A stretch of 22,037 nucleotides of DNA from SIG452 sp045580405 (GTDB lineage Bacteria; Bacillota; Clostridia; UMGS1840): assembly GCA_045580405.1 (NCBI GenBank), contig JAZNNT010000032.1:1-22037 (forward strand), given 5' to 3'. Below the pieces are notes generated by a model. The model was given only the letters and a program-made list of their open reading frames with translations. It was not told where the DNA came from and made no database searches. Shown piece by piece: positions 1 through 9,381 of the stretch (position 1 is its first letter; each line of letters begins with the position of its first letter). A program made the position numbers and the translations under genes.

Positions 1-1025
1 GTCATCTGCCCTGCTAAAAACAGGTTGGGATGACGTTTTAACTGATTAGTGGGCAGAAGATTTTTTGGGGCATTGATGTAAGTGTTTCGGTGCATCACAC
101 CGTAACGAAGGAATTCTGCATTTGCTAATCCGGGAATCATAGAGAATACCCTCTTTTGCTCAGGAAAGGTTAAATTGGTCTGAAAACCCACTAAGTTATA
201 CATGGTATCTTCCGTATTTTCCTGACGAAGCTGCACCACCGCATGGTATTCCTTCCCTGTTTCGGGGTCAGGTAAACCAACCGGTTTCATGGGGCCAAAC
301 AGCAGAGTTTTTTCCCCTCGTTTTGCCATCACTTCAATGGGCATACACCCTTCAAATACTTTTATTTTCTTTTCTTCTTCCAAATGTAGGGGAGCAAGTT
401 TGGCGTTGATTAATTCCTCGTAAAAAGCGTCATACTGTTCTTTGGTGAAAGGACAGTTGATGTAATCATCGGTGCCTTTCCCATAACGTGCCATTTTATA
501 GCAGACAGACATATCAATGCTGTCTTTTGACACTACCGGAGCAGCTGCATCAAAAAAGTATAAACTTTCTTCTCCCAAAAGCTTAGCAATTTCCTTTGCC
601 AACAGCTCAGAAGTCAGAGGCCCTGTTGCCAAAATGCAAATACCGTCCGGAATTTCAGTCACTTCTTCGGAAATTACCTCAATGTTTTTATGATTGCGGA
701 TGGTTTCGGTAATATATGCCGAAAACTTGTCGCGATCCACTGCTAAAGCATCCCCTGCAGGCACACGGGATAACTCCGCACTTTTCATACAAAGCGAGCC
801 AAGAAGACGCAGTTCTTCCTTTAGCAACCCACAAGCATTGGAAATGCGGTTGCCTTTTAAAGAATTGGAACAGACAAGCTCCGCTAAATTGTCACTATGA
901 TGGGCAGGAGACTTTTTATGAGGCTTCATTTCATAAAGCTTCACAAATCCGCCTAAGTTGGCGATGACATAAGCCGCTTCCACGCCAGCCAGTCCTCCGC
1001 CAACAATATGAATGGTCTGGTTCAT
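1..1025 (-). CDS. trmFO: TrmFO, folate/FAD-dependent tRNA (uracil-54-C5)-methyltransferase, partial (C-terminus beyond window)
   Basis: TrmFO methylates U54 of the tRNA T-loop, using methylenetetrahydrofolate as carbon donor and reduced FAD as reductant. It is the Gram-positive counterpart of SAM-dependent TrmA. Reading the minus strand from the ATG at 1025 gives an N-terminal FAD-binding strand with the GGGLAG dinucleotide motif (residues 9-14), then the family signature LVCSNSLKG, whose Cys52 corresponds to a conserved cysteine of the family. Further on come a PAGDALAVDR stretch and FGPMKPVGL. The frame stays open to base 1, so about 341 residues are present of the roughly 440 expected. The start is 3 nt after the topA stop, with an AAGGAA ribosome binding site inside the end of topA, so it is probably co-transcribed and translationally coupled. 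The dprA-topA-trmFO order is common in Bacillota. Identification is firm. Confidence 0.95.
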   Translation of the reverse strand, partial: MNQTIHIVGGGLAGVEAAYVIANLGGFVKLYEMKPHKKSPAHHSDNLAELVCSNSLKGNRISNACGLLKEELRLLGSLCMKSAELSRVPAGDALAVDRDKFSAYITETIRNHKNIEVISEEVTEIPDGICILATGPLTSELLAKEIAKLLGEESLYFFDAAAPVVSKDSIDMSVCYKMARYGKGTDDYINCPFTKEQYDAFYEELINAKLAPLHLEEEKKIKVFEGCMPIEVMAKRGEKTLLFGPMKPVGLPDPETGKEYHAVVQLRQENTEDTMYNLVGFQTNLTFPEQKRVFSMIPGLANAEFLRYGVMHRNTYINAPKNLLPTNQLKRHPNLFLAGQM

Positions 1026-1028
1026 AGT

Positions 1029-3197
1029 TTATTCCTTTTCCGCTTTTTTGCGGGTTGTTTTTTTCGTTGCTGTTTTTTTAGATTCCTTGGTTTCTTTGGT
1101 TGTTTTTGCGGTCTTGGTTTTTGGCTTGGGAGCGCTCAGTTCACAAGCTTCGTTGGAGCAATATTCTTTTCCTCCGCGTTGGTATTTTTTTACCACCATA
1201 TAGCTGCCACACTTTTCACAGGTTTTTCCGGTAGGCTTATCCCAAGACGCAAAGTCACATTCGGGATACTTTTCGCAGCCGTAAAAGATTTTGCCTGTGC
1301 GGGATTTTCTTTCTAAAAGCTTGTTTCCGCATTTGGGACAAGCAATATTCTCAATTTCTTTAATTAACGGTTTGGTGGTTTTACATTCAGGATAGTTGGG
1401 GCAAGCCAAGAACTTTCCGAATTTACCGCTTTTAATCACCATATTGGCACCGCATTTTTCACAAAGCACATCGGTAACTTCGGGAGTTTTTTCCACGGTC
1501 TGGTCTGCTTCGGAAAGCTCTTTCTGAAAGTCTTCATAAAAAGCTCCCAACACGTCTTTCCAGTATTTACCCGATTCAATGCCGTCTAATTCTTCCTCCA
1601 TGGTAGCAGTAAATTTTTCATCCACGATATTGGCAAAGCTTTTCTTCATCACATCGGTTACCAAAGTGCCCAAGGAGGTTGGTTTTAAAGCTTTTCCTTC
1701 TTTTTCAATATATTCACGGCTTAATACGGTGTAAATGGTGGGAGCATAGGTAGACGGACGTCCGATGCCCTTTTCTTCCAGTGCTTTAATCAAGCTTGCT
1801 TCGGTGTAACGGGCAGGCGGAGTGGTGAAATTCTGTTTATCCTTCAATTTAGATAAGGTTAAGGGGTCTCCGTCTTTCACAGGCGGAATTTTCACTTTAT
1901 CATCTTCCTCTTCGTCAGGCGCAAGATAAAATTTCATGCAACCGTCAAAAGTCATATTCTGTGCAGAAGAACGGAAATTATATACGGCAGTTTCGCCCTC
2001 TGCTTCCACTTCCACGGTAATCACATCAAATAACGCCGGTTTTAACTGAGAAGATAAAAACCGGTTCCAGATCAGTTTATAAAGCTTATACTGATCGTTT
2101 GTCAAAGAAGATTTAATCTGATCGGGTTCCAAATCAATATAGGTGGGACGGATTGCTTCGTGAGCATCCTGGGTATTGGCACCTTTTTTCTTATACACAT
2201 TAGGTTTGTCGGGATAGTATTCTTTCCCGATATTTTTTAACGTGTAATCTTTTGCTGCTAAAATGGCATCCTGAGATACTCGCAAGCTGTCTGTTCTCAT
2301 ATAGGTGATTAAACCAAGCAAGCCCTTGCCTGCCACTTCTACCCCTTCGTATAAGGTCTGGGCAACAGACATGGTCTTACGGGAGGTAAAGTTTAATTTA
2401 CGGGAAGCATCCTGCTGCAGAGTACTGGTGCTGTACGGCGGAAATGCATACCGCTTTTTCACGGTTTTCTTCACACTCTTCACGGTAATGTCGGAGGCTT
2501 TTAATTCATTTGCCACTAAAGCTGCAACTTCTGCATTTTTAATCTCAAATTTTTTGCCATTCTTACCGTACAGACGGGAAATCATTTTTTTCTTGTCAGC
2601 AGTTAAAAATTCGGCATCCATGGTCCAGTATTCTTCGGGAACAAACTTGCTGATTTCATCCTCACGGTCACAAATCATACGAACTGTGACAGACTGCACA
2701 CGACCTGCAGACAGCCCTTTTCTGATTTTTTTCCAAAGGAACGGACTTAATTTATAGCCTACAATTCTATCCAAAATACGGCGCGCCTGCTGGGCATCCA
2801 CCAAATCCAAATCAATGGCACGGGGAGTCTTCATTGCTTCGGTTACCGCAGTTTTGGTAATTTCGTTAAAGGTCACACGGCAAGGTTCTTTTTCGTCGAT
2901 GTTCAGTAAATTGGCAATATGCCAGCTGATTGCTTCCCCTTCACGGTCAGGGTCAGTCGCAAGATAAACACGGTCAGCTGATTTTGCAAGCTGGCTGAGT
3001 TTTTTCACCAAATCCTTACGTTCGGGCATAATCTGATATTTAGGTGTAAAGTTATTTTCAATATCCACCCCCATGGTTTTCTTGGGCAAATCTCTTAAAT
3101 GCCCCATGGAAGCAATAACCTCATATTCACCGCCAAGGTATTTTTCAATGGTTTTTGCCTTGGCAGGGGATTCCACAATGATTAAGTTTTGTGCCAT
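1029..3197 (-). CDS. topA: DNA topoisomerase I (type IA)
   Basis: TopA relaxes negative supercoils by single-strand cleavage and passage. The 722-residue protein has an N-terminal TOPRIM domain (start IIVESPAKAKTIEKYLG, then TDPDREGEAI at 81-90, the acidic metal site), the SAGRVQSV motif (163-170), and the catalytic tyrosine Tyr299 in the motif GLITYMRTDSLRVS. Three C-terminal four-cysteine zinc ribbons follow, starting at Cys579, Cys620 and Cys660. The last about 30 residues form a Lys/Thr-rich basic tail, which probably binds DNA. Length and domain order are normal for the Bacillota enzyme. The ribosome binding site AAAGGAG precedes the ATG. It lies 25 nt after dprA and 3 nt before trmFO on the same strand, consistent with a single operon. 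Confidence 0.98.
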   Translation of the reverse strand: MAQNLIIVESPAKAKTIEKYLGGEYEVIASMGHLRDLPKKTMGVDIENNFTPKYQIMPERKDLVKKLSQLAKSADRVYLATDPDREGEAISWHIANLLNIDEKEPCRVTFNEITKTAVTEAMKTPRAIDLDLVDAQQARRILDRIVGYKLSPFLWKKIRKGLSAGRVQSVTVRMICDREDEISKFVPEEYWTMDAEFLTADKKKMISRLYGKNGKKFEIKNAEVAALVANELKASDITVKSVKKTVKKRYAFPPYSTSTLQQDASRKLNFTSRKTMSVAQTLYEGVEVAGKGLLGLITYMRTDSLRVSQDAILAAKDYTLKNIGKEYYPDKPNVYKKKGANTQDAHEAIRPTYIDLEPDQIKSSLTNDQYKLYKLIWNRFLSSQLKPALFDVITVEVEAEGETAVYNFRSSAQNMTFDGCMKFYLAPDEEEDDKVKIPPVKDGDPLTLSKLKDKQNFTTPPARYTEASLIKALEEKGIGRPSTYAPTIYTVLSREYIEKEGKALKPTSLGTLVTDVMKKSFANIVDEKFTATMEEELDGIESGKYWKDVLGAFYEDFQKELSEADQTVEKTPEVTDVLCEKCGANMVIKSGKFGKFLACPNYPECKTTKPLIKEIENIACPKCGNKLLERKSRTGKIFYGCEKYPECDFASWDKPTGKTCEKCGSYMVVKKYQRGGKEYCSNEACELSAPKPKTKTAKTTKETKESKKTATKKTTRKKAEKE

Positions 3198-3222
3198 GTG
3201 TTTTGATTCTCCTTTTTTGTTT

Positions 3223-4356
3223 CTAAAGTTTCAACGCATAAGAATTTCCGGGTACCATATAAACAATGTCGTTTAGCATTAAGAGGGTCAGGATACCGTT
3301 TACCTTTCCTGCAGGCATACCGGTTCTTCTGACAATTTCATCAATATATTTCGGTTTATCGGAAAGCTCTGCAACAACCTGTTTCTGTTCATCGGTAAGG
3401 TTCTTTAGTGATTCTAAGTATGTTTCATGCGGAACAGTATGTTTTTTGACCTCTTGATACAAATATTCAGGAAAGCGGTCTACATAGCGTTCCACGATAT
3501 CAGAAGGACAGGTTGCCATTAAAGCAAATTCCTTAAGTAACTGATTGGTTCCGCGGCTGTTTTCCGCATAAATGTTATTCGGAATAACAAAGACATCTTT
3601 TCCCTGATTGTTGGCATGGTCCGCCGTGTACAGAGAACCACTGTCCAAATTCCCTTCCACTACCAGTGTTCCCATAGAAATAGCACTGATAATACGGTTT
3701 CTTTGAGGAAATGCATAGTGAGTTGCTCTGGTTCCGGGCGGATATTCACTTAAAACCGTACCGTAATCCACAATGTATTCATATAATTCCGTGTTTACCT
3801 TAGGATAAATCACATCCACACCCGTGCCCATTACGGCAACGGTGGGTTTCCCTGCTTTTAAGGCTCCCAAATGCGCCTGAGCGTCACAGCCGTCTGCCAT
3901 ACCGCTGACCACCAATAATCCGCTACGGGCTAAATCTTTGGCAAAGTCAAAAGCGGTGCGTCTGCCGTATTCCGTTAATGAACGGGTACCCACAATCGCA
4001 AAGGCAGGAATTTTGTCATAATCAAAATGTTTTCCTTTTTCATACAAAACCATGGGCGGCGCATATATCACCGACAAACAGTCCGGATAGTCTTCGTCAC
4101 CAAAGCAATACACGGAAATCCGTTTTTCCTTACAGGTTTCAATCACAGAGTAAGCGTACTCTAAATTTTTATTGTAAAGCAAAGTTTTTTGCTTCTTATT
4201 CAAAAATGGAATATTTTCAATTTCATCTGAGGTTAAATCAAACACCGCTCTGGGAGAGCCGAATTTGCTCACCAGTTGTTTGGTACATTGATTACCGTAT
4301 CCCAGCATCTGATTCAACCAGATAGCATAGGGTGCGTTTTCTGATATATGCAGCAT
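3223..4356 (-). CDS. dprA: DprA/Smf DNA-processing protein
   Basis: DprA binds incoming single-stranded DNA during transformation and loads RecA onto it. The 377-residue protein has an N-terminal helical (SAM/HhH-like) segment, a central Rossmann-like DprA domain and a C-terminal winged-helix domain (about 320-377). Motifs visible in the core are IVGTR (121-125), SGMADGCD (151-158, followed by AH), FPQRNRIIS (216-224) and SGSLYTA (239-245). These are the conserved nucleotide and DNA-contact elements of the family. The ATG at 4356 has an AAAGGAG site about 12 nt upstream, a slightly long spacing. It sits between lgt and topA on the same strand. Presence of dprA does not by itself show natural competence, because many non-competent bacteria keep it. 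Family assignment is secure. Confidence 0.97.
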   Translation of the reverse strand: MLHISENAPYAIWLNQMLGYGNQCTKQLVSKFGSPRAVFDLTSDEIENIPFLNKKQKTLLYNKNLEYAYSVIETCKEKRISVYCFGDEDYPDCLSVIYAPPMVLYEKGKHFDYDKIPAFAIVGTRSLTEYGRRTAFDFAKDLARSGLLVVSGMADGCDAQAHLGALKAGKPTVAVMGTGVDVIYPKVNTELYEYIVDYGTVLSEYPPGTRATHYAFPQRNRIISAISMGTLVVEGNLDSGSLYTADHANNQGKDVFVIPNNIYAENSRGTNQLLKEFALMATCPSDIVERYVDRFPEYLYQEVKKHTVPHETYLESLKNLTDEQKQVVAELSDKPKYIDEIVRRTGMPAGKVNGILTLLMLNDIVYMVPGNSYALKL

Positions 4357-4389
4357 AGAAAAGAGTATCTCCTTTTTTAAGTTATGGGA

Positions 4390-5259
4390 TTAGTTTTGTT
4401 CACCCTCGCACACAGGCTTTACGGGAAAGGTTGCCGGTTTTCTGAAATAATACACAAGCATCACAATACCAACAATGGCAGTCACCAATCCAACCAATTG
4501 AGAAATACGGATAGGTCCACAATACAAGCTGTCCATCCGAAGTCCCTCAATAAAGAATCTGCCGATGCCGTACCATGCAAGATACAAAAAGAAAATCTGT
4601 CCGTGATGCTTTTTATATTTATGGAAAACGCCGAGAAGTATCGCTACCAACAAATTCCACACGGATTCATAAAGGAATGTGGGATGTGCTCCCATCATAT
4701 CGGCAAACGGACTTAACACATCCAGCTGTCCCTGACGAATCAGTTCTACTCGAATCGACTGACTTGACATTGCAAATAAAGAATCGGTAGCACATCCAAA
4801 GGCTTCTTCATTCACAAAGTTCCCCCATCGTCCGATAGCCTGACCAACGATTAAGCCAAAGGCTCCCATATCGAATAACTGCAACACGGAAAGCTTTTTC
4901 ACTCTTGCATATATGTAGGTGGAAATTGCCGCACCAATCACGGCACCGTAAATAGCAATACCACCTTCCCAAATGTGAAAAATTGACCACAAATTATCTT
5001 GAAAATGGGAAAAGTTAAAAATCACATAATAGGCTCTCGCTGCAATGATGGCGCTGGGGAGTCCCCAAAGCAGCACATCATATAAACAATCGGTGTCCAG
5101 CTTTTCCCGCTTTGCAAACAGGGTGGCATACAAGAAGCCTAAGATAACGCCGGTTAAGATAATCAGCGCATACCAATGCACATCCACAGAACCGATTGAA
5201 AAAGCAATTTTATTCACTGTGAACTGTAATCCCAGATTGGGAAATTCAATAATACTCAT
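4390..5259 (-). CDS. lgt: Prolipoprotein diacylglyceryl transferase
   Basis: Lgt transfers diacylglycerol from phosphatidylglycerol to the lipobox cysteine of prelipoproteins, the first step of lipoprotein maturation at the cytoplasmic membrane. The 289-residue protein has about seven hydrophobic membrane segments and the Lgt signature GRWGNFVNEEAFG (143-155). It also has WEGGIAIYGAVIG near residue 98, HPTFLYES, and YGIGRFFIEGLRMDSLY. The ATG at 5259 follows an AAGGAGA ribosome binding site in the 34-nt gap after the ymfH-like gene, and dprA begins 33 nt after its stop. Length is typical for the family. It appears to be a mid-operon gene with no separate promoter visible. Confidence 0.97.
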   Translation of the reverse strand: MSIIEFPNLGLQFTVNKIAFSIGSVDVHWYALIILTGVILGFLYATLFAKREKLDTDCLYDVLLWGLPSAIIAARAYYVIFNFSHFQDNLWSIFHIWEGGIAIYGAVIGAAISTYIYARVKKLSVLQLFDMGAFGLIVGQAIGRWGNFVNEEAFGCATDSLFAMSSQSIRVELIRQGQLDVLSPFADMMGAHPTFLYESVWNLLVAILLGVFHKYKKHHGQIFFLYLAWYGIGRFFIEGLRMDSLYCGPIRISQLVGLVTAIVGIVMLVYYFRKPATFPVKPVCEGEQN

Positions 5260-5293
5260 CGTGCATTTTCTCCTTTTTTAACAATGATTGGTT

Positions 5294-6577
5294 CTATTTT
5301 GAAACAGGATATATTTCCGAAACGGCATAATGTTCGTTAAAAATTTCCTTCATACGAGAAAGTAAGCTTTCCTCCGTAATGGTGGGATAAATTTCTAAAA
5401 AGTCAAACGCACCGATGCCGTAAAAATAGTTGGAAGAAAAGTTATTGGCAACCGTTTCCAGGGAATCGTAAGCACGAATTTGTCTTCCCATCGCTGCTTT
5501 TTTGTAGCGTTCCACATCTTTTGCGCAAAAGCCGTTCTGCTTTGCTTGTTCAATGCCTTGTAAAATAGCTTCCACAGTAGCATCAATGTGGTTGGCTTCT
5601 CCGTTTAACAAGGTGGCAAAATAATGGTCACCGTTCAAACAATCGAATCCAAAGGTATCATTAATTAAGCCTTTTTGATAAAGCTCATTATAAAGCGGTG
5701 CAGATTGAGAAAAGAGCATTTTTAAAATAAGGCCCGTTTCCATATTTTTGCGAAGAAGCTCTTTTCCATACAGCCCCACATGGTTTTCTTTGAATCCTAA
5801 AATGAAGCTGGGTTTGGACACTCTCATTTCCTTTCGGAGCCGTTTCTGCTTCACCGAATCCGGTTCAGGATAAGCAGTTCTTTCTACTTGGAAGGGTGTT
5901 TCTCTTTTCTTCACGTTTTTATCCACCAAGCGGGCTACATCATCCAAATCCACATCCCCTGCCACAAAGAGCACCATATTTTCAGGATGATAGAAGGTAT
6001 TGTAAATCTGATATAATAAATCTTTATCAATTTTTGCAATGGATTCCACTGTGCCAGCAATATCGTTTCGCACCGGATTATTATGATAAAGCGCTTCTAA
6101 GGCATTATTAAATAATCTCCATTCGGGGTCATCGTCATACATTTTGATTTCCTGAGCGATAATTCCTTGCTCTTTTGCCACATTTTCCACGGTGAAATAA
6201 GGATCATTTACATAGGAAAGCAGAATATCTAAATTTTCATTAAAATGGTCACTGCAGGAAAAAAGGTAACCCGTCATATCGTGAGAGGTGAATGCATTGG
6301 CATTACCTCCCGTTTTGGAGAACAAATCAAAAGCATTTCCGCCGCCGGGTAACTCAAAGAGCTTATGCTCTAAAAAGTGTGCAATTCCCATCGGGTCATC
6401 GACCAGTTTTCCGCCTACCGTATAGGAGGTATCAATGGAACCGTACTTAACGGAATAAATAGCATATTTTTTAGAAAAACCTTTTTTGGGAAGCACAAAC
6501 ACATCCAAACCGCTTTCGTGCGTTCCAAAATAGAGAGTTTCACCCAATCGTTCTTCCACATGTTTTTGAAATTGCAA
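5294..6577 (-). CDS. ymfH: M16 family zinc metallopeptidase, YmfH-like, zinc motif present
   Basis: This 427-residue protein belongs to the M16 (insulinase/pitrilysin/processing peptidase) family. It carries the inverted zinc motif HFLEH at 67-71 and the downstream glutamate ligand in AQEIKMY (Glu143), about the spacing expected for M16, so it is predicted to be catalytically competent. Its neighbour directly upstream is a second M16 protein without the motif, and together they match the YmfF/YmfH pair of Bacillus, called YfmF/YfmH in some databases and linked there to modification of translation factor EF-P. The substrate is unknown from sequence. The start is a TTG at 6577, supported by AGGAGG with 7 nt spacing and by the absence of a better in-frame ATG. 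The gap to the upstream gene is 15 nt. Confidence 0.88.
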   Translation of the reverse strand: MQFQKHVEERLGETLYFGTHESGLDVFVLPKKGFSKKYAIYSVKYGSIDTSYTVGGKLVDDPMGIAHFLEHKLFELPGGGNAFDLFSKTGGNANAFTSHDMTGYLFSCSDHFNENLDILLSYVNDPYFTVENVAKEQGIIAQEIKMYDDDPEWRLFNNALEALYHNNPVRNDIAGTVESIAKIDKDLLYQIYNTFYHPENMVLFVAGDVDLDDVARLVDKNVKKRETPFQVERTAYPEPDSVKQKRLRKEMRVSKPSFILGFKENHVGLYGKELLRKNMETGLILKMLFSQSAPLYNELYQKGLINDTFGFDCLNGDHYFATLLNGEANHIDATVEAILQGIEQAKQNGFCAKDVERYKKAAMGRQIRAYDSLETVANNFSSNYFYGIGAFDFLEIYPTITEESLLSRMKEIFNEHYAVSEIYPVSK

Positions 6578-6592
6578 ACTGATTCCTCCTTT

Positions 6593-7849
6593 CTACGATA
6601 AATAGTATTCGGTTTGCAGCGTGATATTTTGTGCCACCCGCACCAAGTCCTCTTTGGTTAAAGCTTCAATTTTTTCGATATATTCTTCGGGAGAGAGCAC
6701 TCGTCCCGCTAAAATCCCTGTCATATAAAAATCGGCAATGTTATGCTGATTGTCGGCAGTTTGCTTTAAAATGCCAACAATAAATTTTTTGGAAAAGGCA
6801 ATTTCTTCTTCGGAAATTTCGCCTTGTTTGCATAACTCCAACTGCTCTAAAATAGCATCATAAGCCTTTTTGAAGTTTTCCTGATCCGTACCGATGCCAA
6901 CCTGCATGGTTCCCTTCATACGGTTTAAGCGGGAATACACATAATAGCAAAGAGACATCTTTTCTCTCACATTCATAAACAGCTTGGAATGCGGACCGGA
7001 ACCAAATACACTGTTTAAAAGATTCAAAGCATAATAGTCCTCGCTGTCGGGAGTAATCCCTGTCTGAAAGCCAAGAGCGAATTTGCCCTGCACCAAATTT
7101 TCGTTTTCTTCCACCTTTTTCGGAGAGGGAAGATTTCTATCGTAAATTTTATTGTCAGGAAGTGGCTTTCTTTCTTGTTCTAAAAGCACAGAAAAAGTTT
7201 CCAAAAACCGCTCCTCATCCAGATTTCCAGAAATGAAAATCATCAAGGGGGCTGTTTTTAAAATGTCACAATAGCAATCATATAAGTCTTTGGCAGAAAT
7301 GTTTTCCAAATCAGAAACTTTGCCATACTCATACAATGCATAGCTGTCTCCTTCGTACATTTCTTCCACCAGACGCAGGGTGGTATATTCCCGTTTATCA
7401 TTGATGATACCGTTGATATAGTCGGTAAGGTTTTCTTTTTCACGGTTCACAAATTCTTCGGAAAAGCCGCCGTCAATCACCAAAGGATTGGTAAGCATTT
7501 CTTTCATAAAGGACAACGAATTTTCCAATTGCTCATTGTCGGAATATTCAGGACGCAAAAACTCAAACACAAAGCTTAACATATGCCTGTCGCCACGTTT
7601 TGCCACACGGCACTCAAATACACCGCCGTATAATTCCTGAAGACGTTTGTTAACCGATAACATATCGGGAAAGTTTTTGCTGCCAAGCTTTAAAAGAAAG
7701 GGAAACAGCGCATTTTTGGTGACCCCTTCTTCGTTAAGCTCAGTAAAAAAGTGAAAGCTTACGGAAAAGGTTTTAAATTTATCTGCCGGCAGCAGATAGA
7801 TATCTGCATTTTTCTGAATTTTTCTGATGGATGCATGTTTCTCACTCAT
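6593..7849 (-). CDS. ymfF: M16 family protein, YmfF-like, lacking the zinc-binding motif
   Basis: This 418-residue protein has the general M16 fold pattern: an N-terminal half, and a C-terminal half with the GSGPHSKLFMNVREK stretch typical of M16 C-domains. Where active members have HxxEH it reads ALFPFLLKLGSKNF, so no zinc ligands are present and it is probably a non-catalytic partner of the HxxEH-containing protein encoded next. Such active/inactive pairing is known in M16 enzymes. Its ATG lies in the sequence ATGA, overlapping the tsaD stop by 4 nt, with a GAGGAGG site inside the end of tsaD, so it is translationally coupled to tsaD. What the pair cleaves cannot be inferred from the window. 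Confidence 0.85.
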   Translation of the reverse strand: MSEKHASIRKIQKNADIYLLPADKFKTFSVSFHFFTELNEEGVTKNALFPFLLKLGSKNFPDMLSVNKRLQELYGGVFECRVAKRGDRHMLSFVFEFLRPEYSDNEQLENSLSFMKEMLTNPLVIDGGFSEEFVNREKENLTDYINGIINDKREYTTLRLVEEMYEGDSYALYEYGKVSDLENISAKDLYDCYCDILKTAPLMIFISGNLDEERFLETFSVLLEQERKPLPDNKIYDRNLPSPKKVEENENLVQGKFALGFQTGITPDSEDYYALNLLNSVFGSGPHSKLFMNVREKMSLCYYVYSRLNRMKGTMQVGIGTDQENFKKAYDAILEQLELCKQGEISEEEIAFSKKFIVGILKQTADNQHNIADFYMTGILAGRVLSPEEYIEKIEALTKEDLVRVAQNITLQTEYYLS

Positions 7850-8934
7850 CGGTATTCCTCCTCAATGGTGATGTAGGGAATGGCATTTAGAGAACTGTCG
7901 GAAAACAGCTGTTTTTCGTATTTAAAGTAAGCAAAGCTTCCAATCATGGCGGCATTGTCACCACAAAGGGAAATATGGGGGCAAACGGTTTTTAATCCCA
8001 GTTTTTCGCCACGGGCAAAAAATTCTTTGCGTAAGAAAGAATTGGCACTGACACCACCTGCCATACAAACGGTTTTGATGCCCTTCTCTTTTGCCAGTTT
8101 AAAGAAAGGATCCAAGAGCATTTTCGTCACAGTTTTGGAAAAAGATGCCGCCACATCATTTTTGGTAATGCCGCCTGCCTGCACCTTTAATCCCAACCCG
8201 GAGAAACCTTCGACTGTTAAAAACTCGTCATCTTGATACTCATTGACAGGCTTTGTCAGGATTTTTTTAATATAACAATTTACTGCTGTTTTTATGCCGC
8301 TGAAAGAAAAATCGTCGGTATCGCCTAATTTGGGTTTGGTAAACGTGATTTTATCGGGGTTTCCGTTTTGCGCCATTTTATCTACTCTCACGCCGCCGGG
8401 ATACGGTAATCCCAGCACTCTTGCTACCTTATCATAGGCTTCACCAATGGCATCGTCACGGGTTTTGGCTAAAATTTCAAAGGAAAGATAATCCTTCACG
8501 TGCACAATCTGAGTATGTCCGCCGGAAACCACCAAACATAAAAACGGCGGTTTTAAAGTTTTATCTTCCAAATAGTTCGCAGCAATATGCCCCTTGATAT
8601 GATGGACAGAAATTAAAGGTAATTTTCGTCCGTAGCTTAATGCTTTGGCATAGGAAACACCGGTTAAGAGTGCTCCCACCAAACCCGGGCAGGAGGTCAC
8701 GGCAATAGCGTCCATATCGTCAAACGTGTTATTGGAAGAAGACAACGCTTCGTCTACCACTTTGTCAATAATTTCGATGTGCTTTCGGGAAGCTATCTCC
8801 GGCACAACACCGCCAAAGCGGGCATGCATATCTGCCTGAGAAAATATAATATTGGATAATACCTCTCTGCCGTCTTCGACCACAGCTGCTGCAGTTTCAT
8901 CGCAAGAGGTTTCAATCGCAAGAATTTTTGCCAT
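7846..8934 (-). CDS. tsaD: TsaD, tRNA N6-threonylcarbamoyladenosine transferase subunit
   Basis: TsaD (Kae1/Gcp family) transfers the threonylcarbamoyl group from TC-AMP to A37 of ANN-decoding tRNAs. The 362-residue protein begins with the ASKHA-fold segment ILAIETSCDETAAAVVEDG. It has the metal-binding HxxxH pair His112/His116 in the motif SVHHIKGH, SGGHTQI, the GEAYDKVARVLGLPYPGG stretch, and the C-terminal CGDNAAMIG that supplies the metal-ligand aspartate. It is slightly longer than the usual about 340 residues because of a short insert before GITKNDVAASF. It is encoded after rimI (15-nt gap) and close to tsaC, so the t6A pathway is clustered here. The partners TsaB and TsaE are not in this window. 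Confidence 0.97.
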   Translation of the reverse strand: MAKILAIETSCDETAAAVVEDGREVLSNIIFSQADMHARFGGVVPEIASRKHIEIIDKVVDEALSSSNNTFDDMDAIAVTSCPGLVGALLTGVSYAKALSYGRKLPLISVHHIKGHIAANYLEDKTLKPPFLCLVVSGGHTQIVHVKDYLSFEILAKTRDDAIGEAYDKVARVLGLPYPGGVRVDKMAQNGNPDKITFTKPKLGDTDDFSFSGIKTAVNCYIKKILTKPVNEYQDDEFLTVEGFSGLGLKVQAGGITKNDVAASFSKTVTKMLLDPFFKLAKEKGIKTVCMAGGVSANSFLRKEFFARGEKLGLKTVCPHISLCGDNAAMIGSFAYFKYEKQLFSDSSLNAIPYITIEEEYR

Positions 8935-8949
8935 AAAGATTTCCTCGTT

Positions 8950-9381
8950 TTAAAATGTTAACGTCATTAAAATGGCGTCCTCACGTCGTTCGTAGTATTT
9001 TTTGCGTCTGCCCACTTCTAAAAAGCCAACAGACTGATAGAGTGCTCTGGCACCCGCATTGGATTCTCTGACCTCTAAAGTCAGAAAAGAAAGTTTTTGT
9101 TCTTTGCCGTATGAAATTAAATGCTCTAACAGTAATCTGCCGTAGCCTTTTCGACGATAATCGGGCAACACGGCTATATTATTGATATTTCCCTCGTCAA
9201 AGCTGCGCCACATTCCCACATAGCCGATGACGTTCCCGTCGTCTTCCAAGCAGAAATAAACGGCATTTTCATTGGTTAAATCTTTTTGAAAAGATTCTAA
9301 ACTCCAAGGAGTGGAAAAACAAGCTTTCTCAATCTGCGAAACACCTTCCACGTTTTGAGGAGTTAAACCGGTCACCTTCAT
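8950..9381 (-). CDS. rimI: RimI-type GNAT N-acetyltransferase
   Basis: This is a GNAT-fold protein of about 143 residues with an acetyl-CoA pyrophosphate loop RRKGYGRLLLEHL, preceded by the NINNIAVLPDYR strand. Its C-terminal part, ESNAGARALYQSVGFLEVGRRKKYY, is typical of RimI, which acetylates the N-terminal alanine of ribosomal protein S18. It lies between tsaC and tsaD, the usual location of rimI in Bacillota. The ATG at 9381 overlaps the tsaC stop as TGATG. A GTG one codon upstream (9384) is an alternative with slightly better spacing from the GAAGG-like ribosome binding site, and the difference is one residue. The true substrate could differ from S18. Confidence 0.9.
   Translation of the reverse strand: MKVTGLTPQNVEGVSQIEKACFSTPWSLESFQKDLTNENAVYFCLEDDGNVIGYVGMWRSFDEGNINNIAVLPDYRRKGYGRLLLEHLISYGKEQKLSFLTLEVRESNAGARALYQSVGFLEVGRRKKYYERREDAILMTLTF

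Noticed and set aside
1029..1128. Simple-sequence repeat at the end of topA
   Set aside because: It encodes the Lys/Thr-rich basic tail common in TopA proteins.
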